DNA of 64,000 nucleotides from Astragalus membranaceus (lineage: Eukaryota > Streptophyta > Magnoliopsida > Fabales > Fabaceae): contig CM076849.1 of assembly GCA_039519185.1 (NCBI GenBank), forward strand, positions 117,136,587 to 117,200,586, in the 5' to 3' direction. A model generated the notes under the pieces. It saw only the letters and a list, made by a program, of their open reading frames with translations. It was not told the origin of the DNA and did not search any database. How positions within the stretch are numbered: the stretch's first letter is position 1; each line of letters starts with the position of its first letter. This document shows, piece after piece, positions 44,256 through 55,487 of the stretch. The translations under genes were made by a program, and so were the position numbers.

Positions 44256-47093
44256 TGTCATACCCCAATTTTGTCCGGCTTAGGTCAAAACCCTAATTTT
44301 CCACACAAAAAAATAAATAAATTATGCATTGCATTTTGGGTCCTAGAAACCATTCCAAAGTTTTTGAAATCATTTTTAGGGTTAGAATGCACTTTTGGGG
44401 AAATTAGGGTTTTAGGGTCAAAAGGGTAGTCCTTATAGAAAAGGGTAGTTCTTAGGGTTTGGGTATGTCTTAGGAAAAAGTGTAAGCTCTTCCGAAGGTC
44501 AGCTCGTATCTCAAAGTCTCACACACTCACAAGTTTTTCAAAGATGCATGCATACTTACGTAAACATTCTTATCATCTTTGAAAACATAAAATCGATTTC
44601 TCCATGCATAAACATACATCAAAATCGATTTTCAGGTCAAAAAGAAAAGGAAGAATCGATTGTCAGGTCATTATACTTCATTGCATAAATCGATTTTCAG
44701 GCCAAACATTTTCAAACAAAGAATCGATTCACACACTTTTAAACTAAGCTGAGAATCGATTCCTACATGTCTCAGGCAAGCTGAGAATCGATTCATACAA
44801 GTTTTAACTTAGTAAAGAATCGATTCCTAGCCCTCTGTGAATCCCAAGAATCGATTGTCTCTATTTTTCAAACAAATCAAAATCGATTCCTCTCTTAAAT
44901 GAATCGATTCCTAGATCCATTTCAATGGCAAAGAATCGATTCCTTCAAATGTTTCAACGTGAGATCTAGTTTTTCATAGCCTATAAATAGAGGCCTCATA
45001 GCCTCCATTTCAGAAAGGAAGGAAGGACGATTCTCACGATCTGTCACTTCTGAGATCCAATTTCGCAAATCTCACATTTTAGAAAAAACTCTTCTACACT
45101 TTATTTTTGCTCTATTCGTTCCGTTGGTCCGTCTAAGCTGATCTTCTACAAGAGTTAGTTGGGGTTACATTCTTCAAAGTTATAATATCTGCCTTCATTA
45201 GAGGTATTTCTGTCTTTACATTTGTTATTATTTAATTATTGTGATCCATGCCAAAACTGCCCTATGTGATTCAACTTAACTTTAGTGTTTACTTACTTGT
45301 TCTTGTATATTATTGTCCATTGTTGATGATGAATCATATGATTCCCACTTATTCCTAGTGCATCATGTTCGAAGTGGTGAAGATGGTTTCAGATGATTCA
45401 ACCTCCCCCTTTTTTAACTTCTTAATGAATAAAAGATAGTTAGGTTTATGGTTTAAGGTCCATGGGGTATTGCAAAGGATGGGTTTCCCAAAACCTTGAC
45501 GCTCCCTCCTCTTTGAGTGTGTTTCTAACCTTTGGGCACTTATTCATGAATGCAAAGGATAGGCTTACCTTAGCCTTGATGCAATTTCCCTTTTTTTTTC
45601 ATGTTATTGAGAAATCATTGTTCATATGTTCCTTAGTTTAATTAAGATCATTCTATGCCTATGGTCTATTGCTTGCTTGTGTTTTATGCATTTTAAATGT
45701 CTCAATTCAATATGCCATTCCATCCAAGTGTATGACCTCCTAATGAAGACGTAAGTCTACATGCCTGTTGTAGCATAGAGTCGTTAGGGTAAATACACTC
45801 CTTCCTACCCACACACAGACTTGCTTTGAGAACTTTACCTTGCATCCCTGATAAGTTGGGTCTTTTGATCATACTGGCATGTTTAGTCTTGATTAAATGT
45901 TCAACATACGCATGATTTCGTGATTATTGAATGTGCTTGAACTTTTGTAATCAGTCATTGATAATACCTTCACCTTTTTTTTCCCCAAAATCCTTCAAAC
46001 TCTTTTCCAATTAATGCGAGTTATTAGTGACTATCACTCAAAGCCTTGGCTTGTTTGATTGTCATGAACGCCATCAAGGGTTATTAGTAATGATCACTCA
46101 AAGCCTTTGCTTGCTTGATCGTTATGAAAACTCTTCCCCTTTCAAACCCTTTCAAAAACATTTTCTTTAGAACTACGTCGCTTTGATTCCCATTTGGGAT
46201 ACGTAGGAGCGAGTCACGTTCTCGTCAAGCGCAACGAATAAAAATCCTTTTCGCAACCATAAACAAATCATTTTCATAAAACAAACAAAAGAATCATTTT
46301 CAAACACATTGTTGCTAGTAGCTCATCAGAGCCTTTGTTCGTTTAGCTATTAGTGGCAATGTCCTTTTCTCATAAGAATAATAACTGATGATCCATCATA
46401 ACCTTTGTTAGTTTGATCATCGTGCGAATCAATCTCTTTCGAAAATCACTTTCAAAAAAGATAATAAAAATGAGTTGTTATCAAATAGTCCATCAGAACC
46501 TTTGTTCGTTTGACTAGCGGTACAACTCTTTTTTTTTGAGTATTTAGTAGTGATTCATCATAGCCTCTGCTAGTTTAATCATTCACTAATGCTCGTCCTA
46601 TTTCAAAAACTCGCCAAAAAAAGAGAAAAAAAAAACAAAAACTTTTCAAAAAGACAACCAAGAACTACGTGGCTTTGAATTCTCCATCGCACCGGGAGAT
46701 ACGTAGGAGCGGGCCATGTCCCGTCAAGCAATTTTTCTAAAAACCCTTTTTCCCCCCTTTCTCACCAAAAATAAAAATTTTCATTAAGTTTTCCCATTCA
46801 TCTTCAAACAAGAAATAAATAGGCAAATCTAGGTATTTTCAAATCAAACGTTAAAACCACACATTTAATTAGAGGTTCCCTTTCGGTAGAAAGGACGTGC
46901 GCGGTGCTAACACCTTCCTCGCACGTAATCGACCCCCGAACCTATATCTCTAGTTTTCAAAAGACCATCCGCCTTGTCCAAAAGACCTTTTTTCAATGTT
47001 TTGGTCTTAAAATTAAAATATTGGTGGCGGCTCCAAAATTTTTCCACGTTGTACATTGAGAAACCCAAACCGGAGATTTTTCGGGGTGCAACA
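44256..47093 (+). mobile_element. Ogre-2 3' LTR
   Basis: 2838 bp, from TGTCATACCCC to GTGCAACA. It retains a segment at about 46740-46905 missing from the 5' LTR. The ATCGATT array is at 44592-44941 and the TATA box at 44982-44989. The hairpin array is near 46020-46585. Confidence 0.93.
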
Positions 47094-48846
47094 AGGGTTA
47101 TCATTTTTCTTTCCTTGATGCTCTCCTTTTGTGCCACCCATAGCCAGCTAGCTGCTGTCCTTGATCCCTGTCCAATTGCTGTCCTTTTGACTCCCTCAAA
47201 GATGCTGTCCTTTTGATGCTATCTTTTAGTCCTAATTGCTGACTGCCCTCGGCACCTCATCCACCTATAGAAACAGCAACAATAGCACAATCAAAAGGGG
47301 GCACACAATCAACGAAATTGACAGCAAATAGACACAAAAATACCCCAAACACAGTCACACACAGCCACACAGAGGGGGGAAATACACTGAACTAGACAAC
47401 AATACACACACAGTGACTAAAAATACAAAAACACACCAATTCATACGAATTTAGGAGTAAAAACTAGGGTTTCACATTGAAATCCTAATTACCAAGGTTC
47501 ATAAAAATGAAAGTGTGAGAGGCTGAAGCACAGGAGAGAAGACGAGGGATCTGTTTCAAAAATTCGACACCTAGAACGTTTTTTTTGAACCGCATCAGAG
47601 AGAAGGTTGAGACACAGTGAGTAGAAAAGAAAAGAAAAGAGAAAGGAGGAGAATTTTAAATCCGGCCACCGTTCACGGTGGCCGCCGCCGTAGCCTCGCC
47701 GCCGTCCCACCATTGTGCACCACCAACGAAACCACTCTTCCTCTTGTGCCCTGCCCCTTCGCGTTCTCTCTTTCCCACTGTCAGAATCGTAAACAACCAC
47801 CAAGCGCCAGCACAACAGTCAACGAACCACCGGGACCACCACCCCCACAAACATTTCACCCACACCTCACCACCCTCTGTTCCTCAACCACCGAACCCCA
47901 AACCGTCAGCAACATCATCCCGAAATAACCACTACCAAACAACCAACTAACACCACCGTCGACGCCCATGCACTACCGCCTCAACCCTGTCACGGCAACC
48001 AAGTCGTGCTCGCCACCGTAACCGCCTCCCACTTCGTTTGCTCCCTCTGAGAGGCGCACCAACACCGTGAATCCTCATCGCCAAATCAGGCGAAAACCAC
48101 TCCCGTCGTATTTCTCTCCCACATCGCCTTCTTCTTCCCTCCTTTTTCGTTCTTCTTCTTTCTCTCTCCCACCGTTGCTCTTTCTTCTCTCTCCGGCGAA
48201 GATTTCGCCATTCTCTCTCTCTCTCTCTCCAATTGTGAGTTGCGCCGCTGAGTGAGGTATGAATAAAATTAGGGTTCCATCTGTTAATTATGGCATTATA
48301 TAGTCTCTCCAAATATATATTTTTTTTAATTTTTTTTCTTTCTATGTTCTGATTACCATCCACACCCCGATGTTTAATAAACACAGCACCCCTGCACAAA
48401 GCCTGCATTCGCAACCCAAACGTTGAACATGGGCCTCTGCTAAACGCGCCCCATTGTGTACTCATACAACCCCTCTGCTATCTACACCCCACTTTTATAA
48501 CAGTACCCCCCACTGCTAGTTGCACCTCTTGTATTACTGTTTTACAACCTATTTTGATTTTGTGATAACTTTTCCTTTTTTATTTTTCACTACTCATCAA
48601 AAACCATTTTTATCAAAATATTAAGTAAAAAACATCCAACACACAATCTTTTTTTTCTACCCTAGAACTACGTAGCCTTTGATTCTCTACCAAGAGATAC
48701 GTAAGAGCAGGATCACGCCCCTGTCAAGCGCAAAAATAAACAAGTTTCATTCTATTTCTTACAAAACCACAGAAATAATAATAGGGGATTAAGCCGACCA
48801 TACGGACGGGTTATTCATCGTTCTAGGACGAATGAGCTGTACAGCT
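47094..48846 (+). mobile_element. Ogre-1 3' LTR, piece 2
   Basis: Resumes with AGGGTTATC and follows 3352-5105 of the 5' LTR. It differs by indels, including an inserted GGCCACCG...CGGTGGCC hairpin (47664-47683). It ends in the 12-bp palindrome AGCTGTACAGCT (48835-48846), where the copia remnant begins. A decayed copy of the two-hairpin module is near 48669-48724. Confidence 0.9.
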
Positions 48847-50205
48847 TGTGAGTATAGATTGCGCCTAAGAGGGGGGGGGTGAATTAGGTACTTAGAGATT
48901 TTTTCGGTTTTAAAGTTGGTTTGATAAAATCTTGTTTTATGGTGAGTGTATGGAAAAAGTAAAGTGCTGGAAAGAAAAAGGACACAAGAGAATTATACTA
49001 GTTCCCCTCCACAATCCGGAGAGTACCTCTAGTCCCCTCGCCAACTAGCAAGAGATTTCACTATAGTTAGAATGATTGTACAGCCTATTCACACCAATTG
49101 TGATGCTTACTATCTAACCTATAGGGAGATCAAAGGCTCTTAAAACCTTTAAGATCTAAACACTAAGTGCAAGAAGAACAATCCTCTTCAATGCACACAC
49201 TTGCTCCAACAATCCTGGAATGCAAGGTCAAGTTTATACAAATCTGAATTTTTGTAGAAAGTGTTTGAAATAATATGTATCAATAAAAGATTGATCTTTT
49301 CTCTTGTGACAACCAAGTCTCACAATGATATACAAGTGTTCTTCATGTATGATATGAAACTTATGACTTTGAATGAGAGTTTTGGAACAAAAGTTTCACT
49401 ATAAAAATCTGGTCTGAACACTTGCCATTTTTGAAAGTTTTCAATAGAATGTATGTATGTGAAAATTGTAGCAAGAGAGATTGGTTGTTTGAGAATTGAA
49501 ATACTGAAGTTTATATAGGCCTTAAAACACCTTTTCAAAAGAGTACCATTTGCCAAAAGTTGCCATGAAAGAGTTTGCATCACACATGAACAGTTACTAC
49601 CTTGTCACGTTCATATTTTTAAAAAGGCTGCCATTTAGTAAACGTTCATATGATTTGAATGCCAATGTATGAATGCCAACGTTTGAATGCCAACGTTTTG
49701 AAAGCATGCACACAGAAGATACATGAACAACGTTCATACTTTTGAAAACAATTCAAATGGGAAGTGTGCATAAAATATTAGTAAACGGTTACCACTCAAC
49801 GTTTATATTGTTTTGAAAACAATTCAAATGGGAAGTTGCCATGCACAACGTAAATATTGCCATGCACAACGTAAATATTTCAAATGGGTAAGTTGCCAAC
49901 GTTTTATCAAGTTATCAAATTATCAAACTATCAAATTGCCAATTAGTAACGTTCATGTATTAACGTTCATATACTTGAAAACATTTTTAAAAATCATGGC
50001 ATGCATGTATGATAGCTTGAACACTTGTAATCAAAAGTAAGATGTGAATGTCATATACCTTTGATCAATTATAGACAATTCTTGCACTTTGATAACTTTG
50101 AGCAAATTGAAACTTTTTAACATATTTGATCCATTTCCTCTTGCACAAATGATCTCTTGATTGTTGTTGTCTTCATCAAAACCACTGAGAAGCTATGTCT
50201 TCACA
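48847..50205 (-). mobile_element. SIRE-like 3' LTR
   Basis: In its own sense it starts TGTGAAGACATAGC and ends ATACTCACA. Near that end is the AATTCACCCC motif common to copia LTRs. About 1.36 kb, no gene inside. Confidence 0.85.
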
Positions 50206-50451
50206 TTCTCCCCCTTTTTGATGATGACAACCCAATATGTGAAAATTAGTTGTACTTTTGTTTCTCTACACAAGACTGCTCCCCCTGGATTAAAGCTCCC
50301 CCTTAATCCATAATTAGAGAGTTTTGAAATCTGCAAAATTTGTTAGAGAAACCAAAACAGAGCCATATTTTTCTCCCCCTTTGTCATTAACAAAAAGGAT
50401 GGGAAAAACTTGACTTTATTATATAATATATAATGAATGAGAATAGACGAA

Positions 50452-51256
50452 TTACACATCTCCTTCATCTAAAATCCCAAGTTCTCGCCGAATTTTGTAA
50501 AACGGTTCTCTTGCGAGAGGCTTTGTGAAGATATCTGCTAATTGATTATGCGTATCCACACATGTAACTTTGACATCTCCACCATGGTCGCTTCTTATGG
50601 AGGCAATTGTTAGAGATTTCTCATTTTGGATTTGTTTTGCATATTTCTTGAATGCCTTGAATGCATCACTTTTCTGCACTAAAAAGAATGTCCAAGTATA
50701 TCTAGAAAAATCGTCAACAATAACTAAAGCATACACATTACCTCCGAAGCTTCTTGTTCTTGATGGACCAAATAAGTCCATATGCAACAATTGTAGTGGC
50801 CTTGTAGTGGACACCACATTCTTAGATTTGAAAGTTGATTTGGTTTGTTTCCCTTTTTGACAAGCATCACAAAGTCTATCTTTGACAAATTTCATCTTAG
50901 GCAATCCAATGACAAGATCATGCTTCATTAATTTGTTCAAATGCTCCATATGAATATGTGCTATTCTTTTGTGCCAAGTCCATGAATCATTGTTGTTTGC
51001 CATGAGACATTTAACCTTCAAAGATAAATCATCAAGGGATATCATAAAAATATTATTGATTCTTTTACCTTTAAGTTTAACCTCATTTGTGGCTTCATCT
51101 TCTATCAAACATTCATCTTTGGTGAAGTTGATTTTGAAGCCTTTGTCGCAAAGTTGGCTAATACTAAGAAGATTGTGCTTTAGTCCTTCAACATAAAGAA
51201 CATCTTCAATGGATGTGAAAGGTGGTGCACCAACTTTGCCTATGCCAAGAATCTTT
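50452..51256 (-). pseudogene. SIRE-like pol with in-frame internal deletion
   Basis: Read on the minus strand from 51256: a protease-to-integrase linker (GKVGAPPFTSIEDVLYVEGL), the GAG-pre-integrase domain (WHKRIAHIHMEHLNKL, CDACQKGKQTKS) and the start of the integrase core (LHMDLFGPSR with the first D, and IRSDHGG with the second). The frame then passes straight into the end of RNase H (VDTHNQLADIFTKPLAREPF) and stops at 50452. The rest of integrase, the reverse transcriptase and most of RNase H are gone, yet the frame is kept. No catalytic activity can remain. An exact copy with one stop lies at 60734-61538. Confidence 0.9.
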
Positions 51257-51621
51257 CCTCTGTCAATTGCACTAATAAAAAACTATTTTTAGTCTTTTCC
51301 TAAATAATCCCTTTCTTAAAATCAAATAAAATATCAATTTTCTTCTTTCTTTTTAATTCACAATAAAAGGGTAAAAATAAATGTTTTCAAAATTAACTTT
51401 CGCTTCTACAACTAATTAGCAGGTAACCTTCCTTAGGAAGAATGTCGTGGGGTGCTAATACCTTTCCCACGCATAACTGACTCCCGAACCCTAATCTGGT
51501 CTCAAGGACCCTTATCCATTCCAAAAGGGATTTTCCAAGGTTTGCCCAAAAATTAAACGTTGGTGGCGGCTTAATTTTTGAACCTTCGAGGAATCCTCAC
51601 CCGGATTTTTCGGTCGCTACA
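51257..51621 (+). mobile_element. Ogre-1 3' LTR, piece 3 (terminal)
   Basis: Matches 5223-5586 and ends GGTCGCTACA. The target duplication CTCCT follows. Confidence 0.93.
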
Positions 51622-51640
51622 CTCCTTTTTAAAGTGCATA

Positions 51641-51984
51641 ATCGATTTTCCCCTTTATTACATAAAGCACATAATCGATTTGCTCCTATACTAAAGTCAA
51701 GCTAAGAATCGATTATTCTCTTCATACATCTAAGCATAAAATCGATTTCCCTCCTATTTTAAAGATGCATAATCGATTTCCTTCCTGTTTTAAAGAAGCA
51801 AACAATCGATTCCTTTATACTTGCTTAAAAGACAAAATCGATTACACACCTTATACAAACAGGCACATAATCGATTTTAACTTATCCTTTCGAAGAAATC
51901 AATCGATCACACACTTATGAGTTATATCCTTTTAGAGACAAGAATCGATTATCATATTTTGGCCATTCAGGCACATAGTCGATT
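51641..51984 (+). promoter_or_regulatory. Phased ATCGATT array, right part (copia-like LTR)
   Basis: Cores at 51641, 51674, 51708, 51741, 51772, 51805, 51837, 51870, 51902 (ATCGATC), 51944 and 51978 (GTCGATT). Spacings are 31-34 bp except one of 42. Across the Ogre-1 insertion the phase from 2967 to 51641 is 31 bp once one target duplication is removed. Confidence 0.82.
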
Positions 51985-52029
51985 TCATCTTTTCTACAAT
52001 ATATTCAACGGTCATATTTTTTATGAGCC

Positions 52030-52037
52030 TATAAATA
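52030..52037 (+). promoter_or_regulatory. TATA box of copia-like LTR
   Basis: TATAAATA in CCTATAAATAGAGGC, the same context as Ogre-2 at 23996, 52 bp after the last core start. Confidence 0.75.
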
Positions 52038-52678
52038 GAGGCTTCACAATTCACATTTACACACAACGCATTTCACGATAAACGCATCAAACGAAAACAA
52101 CCCTTTTACATTTTCACTTCTGCTCTTCACGCACTGTTCGTCCGTCAGAGCTGATCTCTCGCAAGGGTTAGTCGGGATGGGGAAATTTCAAGTTGTAATA
52201 TCTGCCTACACAAGAGGTATTTTGGTCTTTACATTTGTAATTGTTATATTGTTGTGTTTTGTACTAGGGAGTGGGGTATCTCTCTAGGGTTGCTGTTTGT
52301 ACTAGGAAGTGGGGTATCTTTCTGGGGGCAACTGGTTGTAACAGGGGTGGGGTATCTCTTGTTATTGTTGTAATAGATTTGAGGGCTCTTCATAGGTGGG
52401 GTATCCTAGGAGAAGAGTGCTTGAGTTTGTAAAGGTTTCCAAGGCACCCGTAAGCCTTGTTGTGTTAGTGGAAAATCTCACAAGGGTGTGAGGACTGGAC
52501 GTAGGTCACTGGGAGGTGACCGAACCAGTATAAATCTGTTGTGTTCTTTATTGCTTTATTTTCTTTTTCCTTTGCTTACATAAACCTGCGCGAAAATTAT
52601 TCTAAGTCGTTAAAAAGGGAAGAAGTTTTTAAAATCTCAATTCACCCCACCTCTTGAGACTGAAGCCACTTGGTAACA

Positions 52679-52795
52679 ATGGAGGTTTAAGCTATTTCAT
52701 GTGATTGTGGAGCTTGATACTCAGTTGCTAGAACACATATAACAGCCACATTGCAGTTTTGGAAGCCAAAGAACAAAGGTCTGTTCCGGGTGTTT
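52679..52795 (+). other. Copia-like internal start, non-coding
   Basis: 117 bp between the LTR and the CACTA end. No frame of note. Confidence 0.5.
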
Positions 52796-53362
52796 CACTA
52801 CAAGAAAAATTGGACTTTTCGGCGGGCAAAATCCGCCGAAAAAGCCAAAATTCCACCGAAATTGTGGACTTTTCGGCGGATTTTTGGCGCCGGTAGCCAG
52901 TTCGCAGCAAACGGTTTCAGGAAGATTATCTGCCGGAAATTCGTGGCGCCGAAAAATCTGCCGGAAATTTTCGGCGGATAATCCGCCGGAAAATCCAAAA
53001 AAAAATTCACATAAGTTTATCCGCCGGATAGTCCACAAATCCGCCGGAAAGTCTAGAAATCTGCCAGAAAAATGGTTTTTTTTTTAGAAAATTAATTATT
53101 TTTAAAAAATAAATATTATTTTTTTTAAAATCGTTTTATTTAAAAAATTAATACTATTTTATTAATAACTTTAATTAATTATTTTATTAAAAACTTTAAT
53201 TATTGATAAAAAATAAAATTTAATAATTAATTAATTTACTATTTGAAAAAATTAAAATTAGGAATGAAAATTATTAATTAATTTAAATAAATATCCATAC
53301 AACAAAAAAAATATCCATACAATAAAAAAAAGATTCATACAAAAAAATAAAATAATCCAAAG

Positions 53363-54973
53363 CTATTGGCGTGGCTGCTGGTCTGTGTCATCACCATGAT
53401 AATAGGTATCATCAGATGCAAGAAAAGCACTAATCGCATCGATATTAAGATCGATGTGGGGCTGCTGGGGTGACCGCCGCTGGGGGTGCTGGTTTTGCCT
53501 GGTGTGGTGACTGCTGCTGGGGCTGCTGGTATGGCTGAAGTGCATACTGCTGGGAATACTGGGGTGCATACTGCTGCTTAGGCCACTGCTGAAATGCACC
53601 ACCGTAATGCTGTTGAGGCTGCTGTGGCAGGTAGGATGGCATATGTGATGAGGATGGCCTCTAGTGCTGAGGATGGGCATGCACTTCCCGTTCATTATGC
53701 TCCTACCGCTCGGCAAACTGACGCTGGGCCTCGCTCAGTTGCTGCGTCAATTGCGTAACAGCATTGGGAACATAAGAGCGACCAGTACTCAAGGATCCAG
53801 AATGTGAAGCTGATAGACTCGGAATAATGCTTGTTCGGAAAGCAGCCGATCCAATACCAACTGATCCTACCATACGAATACTCTTTTGGGGACCAACTGC
53901 TCTCTCCCAAATATCACGAGCTACTCTAGTCTCCTCCACTGGATCGATATCAGCTGCCCCACTGCTCTGTTATGACTCATGGTACTTAGCCAGCCCACTC
54001 TTGAGGCTCTCCTGAAAAAAATAACCCAACAAATAAGTAACTATAGGAAAAGTAGTTTTAATATAATATTCCTCGCCCGATAATCAAGTAATAAAGTAAT
54101 AAATTTACCAAACGCATGTGATGCGTTGCAGTATTAACATTCCCCCCTGTGTGTGAGCAGCCACCTTTTTCAGAGGCACGGTTCTTCGTGGATTTCTCAC
54201 AATAATTCCTAAATTCGGGTGTCTGCCAGTACTCCTGTAACCCAGCCCAAGTTGAGTCTCCCATATAAGATGGCTTCGCATTCTTACCGCGCGTCTCCCG
54301 TAGTAATTCAGAATATCGATAGGAACATCTCTTATGGAACACTCTCTCAACTTCTCTTTGCTGCTCTGGTAACCATGTACACATTTCCTATTTAAGAAAT
54401 TTACAATAATGTTGTTAATTATAAGACAAATTAATTAATCAAGTCAATAAGATAATACACCAAATTAATTATTTCGTAGAACAACTTACCAAAAAGGATT
54501 TTAACATCCTCTCAATTGCCTTTTTATCTTTTCTAACAGCCGTCCAATTCTTCCAACTGCTAGTGAAATTCTCCTTGATTGTTTTTGTGATGGCGGTAGC
54601 TGTAGCCTTCGAAAGAAGAAACCTGCATTAAAAAAGATGAATTTTATTACACCAAATTATATAAGTTATATAAAAGGCAACAAAAATAAAAATTAATAAA
54701 TAATAATAATATATATACTTACGAATCGCCAGCAGTCTCCAATATGATACGCCCATCAGTTGTATACCTCACCACCTCACGATCAACAGTGAATGTGCGT
54801 ACCCCATCTGCATCAACATTTGTCGGGGCTAAGCCCTCAGTACCAGCAGGAATCACTGGGTTCCCTGCAGTACTAGTACTAGCACCCTCAGACCCAGGTG
54901 GTGGCAAATATCTCCTGCCTGCTAGTGCTGGCGGCATCATCTGTGACAGGTGGAGGAACATATGTCTCGTCAT
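53363..54973 (-). pseudogene. TNPA-like gene (Transposase_24), four exons
   Basis: Plant En/Spm-type DNA-binding accessory transposase. Exon 1 54973-54723, exon 2 54622-54490, exon 3 54387-54109, exon 4 54011 to about 53363. Junctions show good signals: donors GTAAGT after exons 1 and 2, acceptors TGCAG, ATAG and TTTTTTTCAG. Exon 3 has the family's conserved block (CSYRYSELLRETRG, then HTGGNVNTATHHM). Exon 4 encodes a helical segment (LTQQLSEAQRQF) and a Gln/Pro/Tyr-rich tail, but carries two or more in-frame stops (one near 53970, others near 53700 and 53660). It would bind subterminal repeats of the element. Broken in exon 4. Confidence 0.8.
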
Positions 54974-55006
54974 CGGATCCTGAGTGAGATGCCATGACCG
55001 TATCTA

Positions 55007-55010
<4 letters not shown>

Positions 55011-55056
<46 letters not shown>
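55011..55056. repeat. (TA)n microsatellite
   Basis: Twenty-three TA units followed by TGTATGTATG, between the two CACTA genes. Confidence 0.97.
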
Positions 55057-55069
<13 letters not shown>

Positions 55070-55179
55070 ATATATAAACATACTAAACAAATTAAAATAT
55101 ATAAACTTACTAATTAAACAAACATAAATTACATCCTTGATCAAAAATAGGTTAACATATATTGTTGAAACATAAATAA

Positions 55180-55487
55180 CTAATTGGAATCCCATTCATT
55201 CTCAAAATCATCATCATCAGATGAGTGAATTCTTGATACACCAATGTGGTCTGTTGCATCTTCATCAGCATCTTTTTCGTCATCAACTTCATCGCCGCCG
55301 GTGTTTGGCTCATCACATAAACGACTAATGGGTTCAACTTGAATCACTTCATTAACACTAGACATCTCTTCCATTTGATATGGCACATCTTCCACCCTGT
55401 CATCATTTGTCTCAATGCGACCTCTTGGTTTTGTTTTAATTGCGACACACCAACCACGCCTATCAGTCCGTGTTGATGGATAAGGGA
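55180..55487 (-). pseudogene. TNP2-like transposase, C-terminal end
   Basis: About 100 residues: VPYPSTRTDRRGWCVAIK and KPRG, then an acidic tail (DEVDDEKDADED, HSSDDDDFENEW) ending at 55180. This fits the C-terminal region of CACTA TNP2 transposases (DUF4216-type). The first 11 residues of the ORF come from the CACTA-like end at 55488, so the insertion cut the gene there. No catalytic part is in the window. Confidence 0.65.

Larger units (their letters stand above)
23270..47093 (+). mobile_element. Ogre-2, coding-deficient, with nested Athila and foldback
   Basis: Flanked by AGGGT (23265-23269 and 47094-47098). It has two LTRs, a tRNA-Arg-type primer site at 25937 and polypurine tract ATAAAGAGGGGCAGC (44241-44255). 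After removing the nested Athila and foldback the internal part is about 6.7 kb, and none of it encodes recognisable gag or pol. It must have depended on proteins from another Ogre. Confidence 0.9.
48847..51256 (-). mobile_element. SIRE/Maximus-like copia remnant
   Basis: Minus orientation: the 3' LTR (48847-50205) is on the left, then a polypurine tract (complement of 50206-50220) and a shortened pol. The right side joins Ogre-1 LTR at 51257 without a 5' LTR. About 117 bp of Ogre-1 LTR (equivalent of 5106-5222) is missing at the join, so insertion was followed by a deletion through the element's 5' end. Confidence 0.88.
2984..51621 (+). mobile_element. Ogre-1 LTR retrotransposon with nested insertions
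   Basis: Boundaries come from LTR ends TGTCATACCC (2984) and GCTACA (51621), a perfect 5-bp target duplication CTCCT (2979-2983 and 51622-51626), a tRNA-Arg-type primer site (5589) and a polypurine tract AAAGAGGGGCAGC (22882-22894). Gag and pol are decayed remnants. The 3' LTR is in three pieces (22895-23269, 47094-48846, 51257-51621), split by Ogre-2 and a copia remnant. An L1-type LINE carrying a Tekay element sits in the 3' region. Ogre elements are typical of vicioid legumes. Confidence 0.92.
51622..52678 (+). mobile_element. Copia-like LTR (C), right part
   Basis: Continues from 2983. It holds the rest of the ATCGATT array, the TATA box and a downstream part homologous to Ogre-2 up to about 52255. 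Beyond that it is distinct (repeated GTACTAGGRAGTGGGGTATC). The 3' end is about 52668-52678, followed by a poor TGG-type primer site, so the exact end is uncertain. Confidence 0.65.
52796..55487 (-). mobile_element. CACTA transposon 1 (partial)
   Basis: Begins with the En/Spm-type terminal CACTACAAGAAAA at 52796. Subterminal repeats built on GGCGGA and CCGCCG follow (52816-53070). Genes are on the minus strand: a TNPA-like gene and the end of a TNP2-like gene. The other terminus is not reached because a second CACTA-like end begins at 55488. Confidence 0.88.

Noticed and set aside
53445..53642. Gln/Pro-rich protein as a host gene
   Set aside because: It is the C-terminal exon of the CACTA TNPA-like gene, present again in the tandem copy.
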